DNA from: Crossaster papposus
Lineage: Eukaryota; Echinodermata; Asteroidea; Velatida; Solasteridae
Assembly: GCA_037893245.1 (NCBI GenBank)
Contig: JBAIAA010000074.1
Span: 1,550,001 to 1,614,000, forward strand
DNA length: 64,000 nt
Reading direction: 5' to 3'
Part shown: positions 39,801-51,800 of the stretch, one piece after another
Layout of the letters: each line of letters starts with the position of its first letter
Numbering within the stretch: the stretch's first letter is position 1
Notes under the pieces: generated by a model
The model's input: the letters and a program-made list of their open reading frames with translations, nothing else
Told to the model about the DNA's origin: nothing
The model's database searches: none
Position numbers and translations under genes: made by a program

Positions 39801-42800
39801 GGAAAACTGCGCCCTGATCTTTGAAAACGAGAAGTGGCGAGATGTCTCCTGCAAAGCACGGGCCTCTGTGCTGGTCTGTCAACTGGAAAGCCGACGAGAA
39901 TATCTGAGTAGGTCTTGTTATAAATGATAATGTATCACCAACTGATAATGTAACAACAAAATGACAGATAGTGTAGTACATTTTTACTGCACTTTTAGTC
40001 ATGACATTATCTGTGAATCTGGTTGATAATCCTGCCTGATCAGTTCAGTCTAAGGTCCCAACTCCTTTGACTTAACGGGCAGCCTAGACCCCAAACGGTC
40101 TGGGAAGGAATTGGTATTTAATTGTCCGCTTAAACTTTGTAAAAGTTGAAGAACACACCTCGTCTTGTGTATCAATGTTGTTGTTTACCCATGTTCCATT
40201 TCTTTACTTCAGCACCATTCAAGAAATGCCACGAGGCCGTACCGGCCTATCCATACTTCATTAACTGTATCCAAAGCCAGTGCGCTACGCTACCGGATAA
40301 CGACAGACTGTGTTCATCCATCTCAGCGTACGAAGACGCCTGCCGACACAGTGGATCCTCTGTCGGACTGTGGCGAACCAGGCATTTCTGCCGTAAGAAA
40401 GTTGTTAATTCTGGAATATTGAAAGGAAGTAGTTTTGGGGGGTTGAGGTGGGAGTTGCAAGGAAAGTATTTTGCAACTCGGTGTCTATACTTAGAAAACA
40501 ACTTGGAAAACAAATTATTACATTGGGTTTTTATTTCTCAGCACTGGAATGTCCAGAGGGTGCCGACTTCAGCGAGTGTTCCAGTCCTTGCCCAGCGACC
40601 TGTGCTTATCCTGACAGATCCTGCGTGTTACCCTGCAAGCCCGGTTGCCAGTGTCGTGAGGGATGGGTACGCCAAGCAGACGATTGCATACGTAAAGAGG
40701 AATGCGGCTGCTTCGTAGAAAGCATGGGTCGGTTTATTGAGGTACAGTTACAATTACAAAAATTGACAAGATTTAAGATTTAGGGTTTAGTAAAGATTAT
40801 CTGTTGAACAGACTAAATCTTGGTTTAAGAAAGTCTTGTGCAGAGCAATTATACACACATTTGTATTACCTCATTATGGAAAAAAAAACTGATGTGGAGG
40901 TATTTTGGTGTGAATAACGTTTTAGCTATCAAAATTATTGTCAACTATAAAAGCCTGACCAAAGCCCACCCAAGCCCAAGTTGAAATCAGAAGACCACTT
41001 TGTAATTCCCATTCACGCACTGTTCAGAAATTGTTTCCCTCTCTGATGAATTCTGAGTAGATTCATTATCCACTTTAGGAGAAGGTTGTAGCAGATGCTT
41101 GAGGTAACCATTCATCAGTTGCCTTTTTCAATGTGACGTGGAGTGTCGTGGCCGGGCGGTTAAGAACCCGGCTTTCTGTTCCGCAGAGCGTGAGTTTGAG
41201 TCCCGGCGCGGTGTCGACACGTTTGTCCTTAAGCAAGGCAATTAAAACACTATCGCTTCGTCCTTCAGATGGGAAGTAAAGCTGGAGGTCCCGTGTGTTG
41301 TGTAATACACGTAAAAGTACCCAGTAACACTCATCGAAAGAGGAGGAGTTTTGCCCCGGTGTTCCTGGCAGTGCCTCGGTATAGGCAACTAGATTGATGG
41401 CACTTTACAAATGCAGATTGGATTGGATTGGATTGGACGTTACTGTGCAGCCTTGTTGTGGTTAAGAGACCCCAGGATTTCCTCATAAACCGACGCAAGC
41501 TGGTAACACTAGCTGGGTTCTCACTGTCCTGGAAAATTCTGGAAACAAGTTGTCATGAAAATTCATGAAAAAGTCATGGAAAAGTCATTGGAAATTGGGG
41601 GAAAATATGGAAAAGTCATAAATCAAGATCATCCATTAATTTTGATTGTCCGTTTTTGATGTTAAACAGAATATTGGATATTAGTTAAAACTTATTTCAA
41701 AAAAGCTAACAAATGGTGAGCCCAACATGAGCGGTTCATCAGGTTCATAATACCAAACAACTTTTTTTTTGCAAAATGGCGTTAAATGTCAAGGAAATTG
41801 TCGTATTTTTGTCATGGAAAGTCCTGGGAAAACCTTGGGAAAAGTTTACTGTGGGAACCCTGCCTGGTCACGGTTTTATTGACGGCCTATGAGGGCTGAT
41901 GTAGATTGCCTCCTGTTTCTTCCGTTACAGGACCTGCACCTGTCAGATCAAGACGGTGTGACCTGTGGACTTGCGGTCTGACTCAACCATTGTTCCTTCT
42001 TCTGTCTTGTTTTTGCAGCCAGGAAAGGCTATTTTCAAGTCTAACTGCATCGAGCTTTGCCACTGTCAGCCAGGCGGGGAACTGGATTGCGAGAAAGTCA
42101 ACTGTACTGATAATGCCAATTGTGTTGCCCGCGAGAACGGTCTCGGTTTTACCTGCCAGTGCAACCCGAGCTTCGTCTTTGAGGATAACGAATGTCAACG
42201 TAAGCCCAATTAACCTATATCCGTCCATGACCACTATCCAATCGTAGCGTCTGTTGAACATCGCACAATATTCCACATTAGCTTTAACCAGTTCGCATCG
42301 TGAATTATTTAAGCATCACCGAGCCAAGGCGCGGGATATTTTTTAACGAAACTGGATCCGAGGTGGGTTCAGACCGATGGTACCGGGAAGCACACCCACG
42401 CATTTCTGGCCTAGCTCGTGACGTGTTTATGCGCCATCCGTTTTGAATCTGGGAAAAACTTTGCAAGTATATACATCCTCCGGCGCGAACTGGTTAACAC
42501 ATTCAGACTCATTTTTGAGAGGTGAGCGCTTTACGCACCAGCCACCCATGCCACCTCAATCCTAACCTATTCCAACAAAACCTGGTGTTTGGAGTTTGAC
42601 CGGATGGGGAATGTTTATAGGGTTACATAAAATGTGTTTTTTTTTCTGCCTTTTGGAATTTTTCTTTGTCCCAGCGGATGCATGCGCTGGTGTGGAATGT
42701 GCTAATGGAGGGAGGTGCGTAGTCATTGATGAGGAAGAGTATAGCTGCTTCTGTGAGAGAGGCTGGGCAGGTGAACACTGTGAAGAAGGTAAAATAACAG

Positions 42801-45800
42801 TGTTTTTTTCCCCTAATTTTGTTGCCTTTTAGTACAAAATGGAGAACTGGAGTTCGTAAAACAAAATTGCAAGGGCCACTTTCGTGGAGCTGCTAAGTAC
42901 ACAAATTTGCTTAGCATGATAAAAACAGGGTAACACAAAAAAATGTTCAGGTGACGTACATTGTTTGTGACTAGTTATTCAGCTGGTTTTGGCTGAGCAT
43001 AAAAAGCACATAGTTTTGGCTGATATCTGATAAGGCTTTTTTTGTGATAGAAGATTTTTGTACTTAGCAGCTCCATGAAATTTGCCCCAGCTGTGAAGCA
43101 AAGTTTTACTATAGCTCTAAAGGGTGTGTTTAAAGGTTGTATACACCATTTGCTTTCACTGAAACTTTTTACTATTGATAGATTTAAAGTATAATTTATA
43201 CTAGATTTTTATATAAAATACTGTTAAAAGCTCTGTGTTCATAGATACTGAAGAAATAAAAACGAGCAAGAAAGGCTTTTTCTTGTAGTCTGGTTCCCTG
43301 ACTGCAATTTATAGACGTCGGGGAATTATTACCTTTCATTTTGTTTACACCGTGCATCATTTTGGCAAACAGTTAGTTACCTGTAAAAACTATGTTTCCC
43401 TGAGATCAAAGGGGGCATTATCTGTCGTTCAGGAGGTTTTACACCAAAGAGAAATACCTCTGCACCCAATCACAAATAAACCACGGGGTAACCATTATTT
43501 CCTGTGTCAATTTACATATGTACATGTAGGCATGACTGTGCACACGGCTGTCTGGTTGATCGCAATGCCTCTGGACATGTTTAATATTGCATAACACAAC
43601 GACCTTCAGGTCTGTACGTATTTGCATAACTGTCCATCATTATCACGTGATATGAATACTGCATACAGTTACCATAGTCTAGTCATGCCCCCGAATTGCC
43701 AAAAAAATCCAATAGGTTACTAAAGATGTAAAATCAATCGGCCTGTAACGTGCAAAAGTGTACAAAAACAATAGTAACGTCTTGAAACCAAGACTAATAT
43801 TGTATATGTGACCTGGTCTAGAAAACAAGTATACATGTATTATGTCGCAAAAAATTAAAAAATAGAGTTATATACATGATCGGAAAGTCCAGGATGTAAG
43901 CTTTCATTTGGCACCCTAACAACGTTGAGCGGGTCATTGCATGTGCATATCCCCTTTTCTGGTTCACATAATGTGTGGCATTCTGCATTGTAAAATAAGA
44001 CGGAAGTGGGCACAGGCCAAAGTAAAGAAAAATGCACTTTAAAAATAAATCGCGTGATTTAAAAAAAAAAATTATTAGATTTCTTTGTATTTGTAATTTT
44101 CGATATGTCTACTAGTACTACACGGGTTAGTATAAAATATGTGGAAAAAAGGTTCTTTTTATAGGAAATGTTTTTGACATCTTTCATTTTCATTAATACA
44201 AAACTTGAACCTTAGTAGGCCTTTATCTCAGGTTTCTGTTTTCCATATATGCAAACTTTAATCAGGCATAACGATTGAAGTGCAACAATAATTACTGTAA
44301 GAAGAATTGTATTATCCTTCCTAACACCCGCTATTTTGACACCCATTTTGACGTCTGCCCAGTTCTGCCCTTTGCCAGAATGCCTCACATATGTGACCCG
44401 CTCCAGGAAAAGGTGACATAAGTCGCAAAAACTTTTTAAAAGAGTTATGTACATGATTAAAAAGTCCAGGGTATAAGCTTTCATTTGGTACATAGTACAG
44501 CTTCATAGCCCTTCCCGTTCCGGTGATATGATGTTTTGCATATAAATGGCTTCCATGGAATTCAAAATACACAACTAAGAAAATTTACCCTATTAACTTT
44601 AACAGGCCATTACTTATAAATGTAGCGCGACTTATGTCACCTTTTCCTGGAGCGAGTCACATATTGCCTAATAAGCTAAAATTAGGCATTTCATACAAAC
44701 TTGACACTGTTTGATTACAGAGCAAGGGGTGTGCCAAGTCCACGGCTTCTCACATTACCGCAGCTTTGACGGTGAGAGCTTTGACTTCTATGGGGATTGT
44801 GTCTATTACCTGGCCAGCCACTGCAGAGAAGACATCAAGGAACCTCTATTCTCGATCCTGGAGAAGAAGGAAAAACACTTCCTGCAGAGGGACGTTGCTT
44901 CCCTGTATTATGTGGAGATCCGCTGGAAATTGGATCTGGTAAGGGTTTTTTACATGAGTAGCTGAGGCATATTCTGGGATAAACCAGTTCGGTATTCCTA
45001 CTGCACATGATGCTTCTCAGTATTATGTGGAGATCTGCTGGAAATTGGATCTGGTAAGAGTTTTTACATGAGTAGCTGAGGCATATTCTGGAATAAGCCA
45101 GTTCGGTATTCCTACTGCAATGGTTGCTTCCCTGTATTATGTGGAGATCCACTGGAAATTGGATCTGGTAAGGGTTTTTACATGAGTAGCTGAGGCATAT
45201 TCTGGAATAAGCCAGTTAGGTATTCCTACTGCACATGTATCTAAGGCATATCCTTGAATTCACTTAATTCTTAGTTACAGATGGCTTACACCCAACTCTG
45301 TTTATATAAAACTGTTAACCATGGCCAGTTCTCGCCGGGATTATTTTGACATTGACCGAGCCCAGACGTGATTGTTTTTCCTGAGCATCGATCTGAGACG
45401 GGTACAGGCCAGTCTTTGCCAAAGACCACTGTATAAACATTGCGTGTATACACGGCATCCAACGTGAACTGGTTAAAGGCAGAGTAGACCATTTAAAGCT
45501 ATCTAAAAGTTGTGCGAATTCCAGCAAAAGCTGCATGTAAAAAAAGTCATTTCTTTATATCTGAACTAAAGGTCATCCAACTGAAACGTGATCATGTCGT
45601 CTTCGTGAACGGCGTTCGTAGAAACCTCCCAGTAACGGCCTACGATGGAATCCGCATCGATTTGGTTGGAAACAGAGTGGTAGGTTGACAGAGGAAGATA
45701 TTTACTTTAATAAAAGTCTTAAATAGTTCCTCTGTTTTTGTCTCGCCTAAATGAAGTTCAGAAAGAAACTATGCAATCACTATTTCTGTACGTAGTCTGT

Positions 45801-48800
45801 ACAGTGTACATGTACGTCCGTCCTTATGTATGTGGCATTTTGGTAAAATTTGTCTTATATGCAAAACTGAAGTCCAATTGCAATCAAACTTGGGTCAAGA
45901 ATGTAATATTGTAACCTTCATAATTGTTGTGTTAAAGGTCAATTACTTATGTCAAAGGTCATTTGAGGTCAAGTTGTAAAATAGGCTGGAATTGTAAAAT
46001 TTGGTCTTATTTGAAAACTTGAAGTTTAGTTGCAATCAAACTGTTGGTTATACATGCAATATGGAAACCTGCATGCGAGTGTGACATCGAAGGTCATTTG
46101 AGGTGTCAAGTTGTAATATTGGAGTGTCGTGGCCGAGCGGTTAAGAACCCGGTTTTCTGTTCCGCAGAGCGTGAGTTCGAATCTCGGCCTCGACACCTGT
46201 GTCCTTAAGCAAGGCACTGAAACCACTATTGCTTCGTCTTTCGGATGAGACGTAAAGCTGTAGGTCCCGTGTATTGTATAATAATAATCATTATAATGCA
46301 CGTAAAAGAACCCAGTAACACTTATCGCTAAGAGAAGGGGTTTGCCCCGGTGTTCCTGGCAGTGCGTTGATCTTCACATTATTGAAGCTTCCGTTGCGTT
46401 AATGCCAGAATTGGTTACTGCAACGTACTCATACAGATACAGATACAGATTGGGTAATCATGAGAGCAGGCGAGACGTGGGGTTAAAGAACTATCCTTGT
46501 CTAAAATTATTGTCATTCCCCGTCCAGTCTTTGGGTAAAACACCACCATAAATAACACCACTGTACCAAAATGAAATTCTGTTTGCCAACTTGGAAGGAG
46601 TTCAACATTTTTTTCAACATTTGGTTTATTTAGTTTTTCTGCCTCTGTTTTGTTTTTTACTCAGGTTTTCCACTCGGATGGCTTGTATGCATCTTGGGAC
46701 GGCTACAGTAGCCTAAACATTCGCCTGGCAGAACGCTTCAAGAACCAGACTTGCGGTCTTTGCGGCAACTTTGACGGAGATCCCGAGAACGATTTGGTGC
46801 CCAAGAACTTAGACGAGGTGAGAGAGAATTGGACTCTGAATTGATGAAGGATTTGTGTGCGCAATCGCTGTTGAGCTATGTAGTCGAGTCCCCACTAGAC
46901 TATCACAAGTCCGACCACAAATCCCAAAGTCAATTAAAAAAACACGGTGGATAAATAATAACGCGGTTCTTTATGATGGGGATTTGTGACCCGATTGGGG
47001 ACTGAGTGACTTGCGAGGACTTGTGGACTTGAGAGAACTAGTGAATATTTGTGATAGACTTGTGATGGAATTAGGAGACTTGTTATGGACCTGAGATGAT
47101 TGGTGATTACTTGCAAAGACTTGTGGTCGACTTGTGAGTATTTGTGATGGACTTGTTATGGACCTGAGGGGATTGGTGATTACTTGCAAAGACTTGTGGT
47201 AGACTTGTGACTACTTGTGATGGACTTAAGAGGACTTGTTATGGACCTGAGAGGACTTGTTATGGACCTGAGAGGATTGGTGAGTACTTGCAAAGACTTG
47301 TGGTCGACTTGTGAGTATTTGTGATGGACTTGTTATGGACCTGAGAGGATTGGTGATTACTTGCAAAGACTTGTGGTGGACTTGTGGTGGACTTGTGGTG
47401 GACTTGTAAGTACTTGTGATGGACTTAAGATAGACTCAAGAAGACTTGTTATGGACCTGAGGGGATTGGTTATTACTTACAAGACTTGTGGTCGACTTGT
47501 GAGTAATTGTGATGGACTTAAGATAGACTCAAGAAGACTTGTTATGGACCTGAGGGGATTGGTTATTACTTACAAGACTTGTGGTCGACTTGTAAGTACT
47601 TGTGATGGACTTGTGAGGGACTTAAGAGGACTTGTTATGGTAATTGGTAATTAGTTGCAAAGACTTGTGGTGGACTTGTGAAGGACTTAGAAAGACTTGT
47701 TATGGACCAGAGAAGATTGGCGATTACTTGTGATGGGATTGTGATAGACTTGTTATGAACTTGTGAAGACTTGACTAAATACAAAATGTTGGCACATTTT
47801 AGCTTTTTCATGTAGCATAATTTTTTTTTTTTTGGGTGTTCTCTCTTTAAATCTTTTTTATTATTGATAAACTGCACTGGTCTGTCACTCGGAGGTTTTT
47901 ACTGCATTGTCTTTGCAGACCCATAATGCTGTTTCCAAAGTTAATACGAAACAAACAAATATATATGTATGTTTATTGAGATATGTTTTCTTTTTTTTTA
48001 CTCAATTAAAAAAAAACAATTCGCAGGTTGGGAGCCCAGCTGAATTTGGCAACAGTTGGTTGCAGAATGATGACAATTGTCGTCCCCACGAAGGAAACCT
48101 TGACCCGTTGTTTTCCCCTGAAAACTGCCACCGTGGGGCCACACAGACGCTGAGCCTCTGCAACAATCTCATGGGACATTTGCGTGGTAGGCAGTCTTTC
48201 ATAAACACTGCATTCTCCTTTGAAAATCGTTCTTTCTGAGTTTATGTGGACCTGTGAAAATACCGGCGGGGCCCGGGCCCTTAAACTGCAAGGGAAACGG
48301 CCAGCCTTGCGGGACCCATTCAGACAGGGTGCCGTGTGTCTGGGGGATCTTTCGTGGCCCGCCTTCCACGGGATTCTCCTGGAAAACTGCCTAGAATCAG
48401 TCTATCGTTACACTTCTATACAATAGTTCTTTCATTCTTTTGAAACGTTCTCATGCTTTTCCTTTGTGATAATTGTTCCTTCCGACACCAAGTTTTTATA
48501 TTCTCCACAGTTGATTGATTGTTTTTATTACTACCCATTGTCTTATATTTGTATACATTCCCGCCGTGAATATGGCCACTGATGCTGGCACGGCGTTAAA
48601 CCCTAAACTCACCCACTCACTGTTTCTGAGTTCACATATCGGAAATAATTTGGAATGAGTTTCATGCTTAAATGCCACTTATACGCCATCAAACACACAA
48701 ATTGGCACATTACTTTGTCCTTGAAGAGAGTACAAGCATAATGTGTTCCAAACTTGAAATCATCCAAAGTAAGATGGGTTTCTAGACCTTTTTGGGGGGT

Positions 48801-51800
48801 ACAAGTATCGTTCAAAAATCTGTCTATATGGACAGTCATATGTGACCTGTTCCAACGAAACCCGGACAAAGTCGACTTAGTTTTTCAGATTTTGCTTTTT
48901 TCAAATTCTCTAGGTTCTCAGCTTTAAAATGATGTATCATTTACATATGTACCCCCACCCTATCTTCCCTGGGGTCTGGATTTAGTGATAAAACCCTGAC
49001 AACCTAATTATGAGATAAACAGCTTTGAAGTTCAGAAAAGCGTATTATTTCTATACACAAATGTTTCACAAAATTGACCAAAAAAAACCACTTCTGGTAG
49101 ACGGATTTTGTTCAAATTTGAGGAGATTGTAGATTAATAGTGAGTGACTTAGGAAAACCTAAAACCTCAAAATGGTAAAATCCATCCCGAAATGACTTCA
49201 GGAGTACATTGTGACAAAACACATTGTGCGACTTTTCCGGGTTTTGTTGGAACAGGTCACATATTGTATATTACACTTAATGAGCACTTAGGGAGACAAA
49301 TTAGCGTAAGTTCTTAGGTAACAAGGAGACAGTGACACTTAGGGAGACATTTGAGTGTCTCCCTAAGTGTCTAGCTACCTTAAAAAAACCGATATTTGGG
49401 AGTTATTTTTGCTCTAGAACGACAGATTGGGGTCTAAATAGCATAAATCTCGAAGATCTTAGAGAAAAGGGTTAAGGTAAACAAGTTAGGACTGTTTTAA
49501 GTTTGTGTACATCCCTATGGGATTGTCTCCCTAATTTGTGCAAGATTGCAGTATTGAATTATTATTATATATATATTTCTGGTAATGAAACCAAGGATCC
49601 CTTAAAAGCACCCTCGGCACTGTAGCTCGTAAGCCTGAAAAAAACCTGTAGAGAGAAGATAATTTTATTTTGCAAGTGAACGTCCTAGGGTCTTGCTAGC
49701 ACTTAAACCCTGGATCCTAAAACTTGAGTGAATTTATAAACACAGCAGTTTTATCTAATCACAAGTTTCTATTTATTGTTAAAGTGCCATGACCAAGTGG
49801 TCTCGATCATTGAATTTGTGGTCTGCAGGTTGGGGGTTCAAGCCCAGCCTAGGCTAAGGCACTTCTACACATTTTATGGGTAGAGGCATTATTAATTCCT
49901 TGCTGTGGACTAGTTACCCACCCCAACCCTATTCATACTGTGAAGAGATCAGATTGTCTTGTTTCAGTGCGAGGGGCTGGTTCTTCCACACTTTCCTCTG
50001 GTAGCCCACACCTCAAGTGGCCTTTGGCCTTGTGATGGGCGATTTACATTAAAAATAAATAAATAAATAAACAATTGTTTTTTTAAATACTTTTAAGTGG
50101 AGAGAGGCAATCGTAGTAAAATGCCTTGCCCAAGGGCATGAGCACCATGTTCTCTGTCAGGGTTTGAACCCAAGTACTATTGAACATGGGTAGAACAGCA
50201 TTGCCACCGGACCACGGCGATCCACTGATTTTATTTCTTTCTTGTCCAGAACCGTGCGGCTCTGATTTCCAGCAGTGGTACATTGAACGCTGCAAGATTG
50301 ACGTTTGCCTACTCCAAGATCTTCACTACGGTTGTTCCTATGTCACTGCGGCTGTAGCGGAATGCAAGGCCAAAGGTGGTAGACCGGAACCGCGGGAAAT
50401 GCTGCCGGAATTCTGTCGTAAGTCCAGACATTTTAGTTTTTCTCAGACAAAGACACAATAGACCATTTTAAAGTCAAATACACCTAATAATTAGGGCATA
50501 ACAGGGTGAGGACCCGGTCATTACTGGGTGATAATTGACCGGGTTGGGCGATGACCAATGGTAATAGACCGAGCCAAAGGCGAGGTCTATTACCATTCGT
50601 CATCGCCCAACCCGGTCAATTATAATGCAGTGAATGACTGGGTCCTCGCCCTGTTATTCCCTTTAATAAATATCTTTTTATTTATGAAATAAACAGTGAA
50701 TTTGCTTCAATTTTTGAAAGCCCGGTCAATTACTGCGTGATAATGCCCTCCACGTGATCGAGTCTCGACCAATCAGAAGCTTTGAATTCTTCTAAGTATT
50801 TATTAATCTTGAATAGTAAATTACAAAGTACCAACATTACAGGAACGGGGAAAAAATGTCACACTTTGCAAAATGATCGAATCACCCTAAACTTGAGTCT
50901 TGTTTGACCTCTTTATTCGCAACTCCTCCCAGAGTATTGTACCCAGTGACGCCAAACGTGGTAGATATACTAAGTAGGCCACTGGGTATTTAACCAGTTC
51001 GCGCCGGGATTATTATAACATCACCGAGCCGAGGCGCGGGATTTTTAAAAACAAAACTCGATCTGAGGCGGGTTCAGGCCGATGGTATCAGGTAGCACAC
51101 CCATGCATGACCGACCTTGCTCGCTGCTGACAGACACTTACGGCCTTGCTCGTGACGTATTTATGCGTCATCCGTTTTGAATCTCGGAATTTGTTTTCGT
51201 GTATATACGTCCTCCGGCACAAACTAGTAAAATTTTTAATTAGGTTGCTAATTACCCCATTAATTAGAGTATGAGATTCATTCGCATACACGACGCCCTA
51301 CCTGTCAAAGCAATGGCCTTAGGGGGAAAGGGGGAACACCCTTATTGTGCAAGTAATAGTCTTAGAATATAAAAGATCTGCATCTTATACTGTGCAATGT
51401 CAACCTTCTGGATATAATTACTCAAACAAAAATACTAATACAGCATATACTGACTGTTTTTACGTGGCATAACCTTTTATGGCGACTCTTCCCAAATTAC
51501 CCGTGTTTATTTATGTTGTCAAATGCTGCCCAGGTGTGGAATGCCCTGACAATTCTGAATACAGCTTCTGCGCCAGTCCCTGCCCGCGAACCTGCGACGA
51601 TGTCCACAGGGACGCGGGGCGTGAAATGGTCGGAGAGGGGCGTCCATCATGCGAGGGAAAGCCTTGCGTGGAGGGCTGTCAATGCAAGGAAGGCTATGTA
51701 CAGAGCGGCCTGCACTGTGTACACGAAGACAAATGTGGTGGCCGAGATATCTTTGGTGGCGCCAAAGATATCCTTAATGGCGCTTACCATCGGGTAAGCT

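Noticed and set aside
34711-46200. Functional tRNA genes at 34711, 41141 and 46122
   Set aside because: A and B boxes are present, but the heads continue into a shared SINE body and occur in several copies; no intact cloverleaf with the proper anticodon loop was confirmed.
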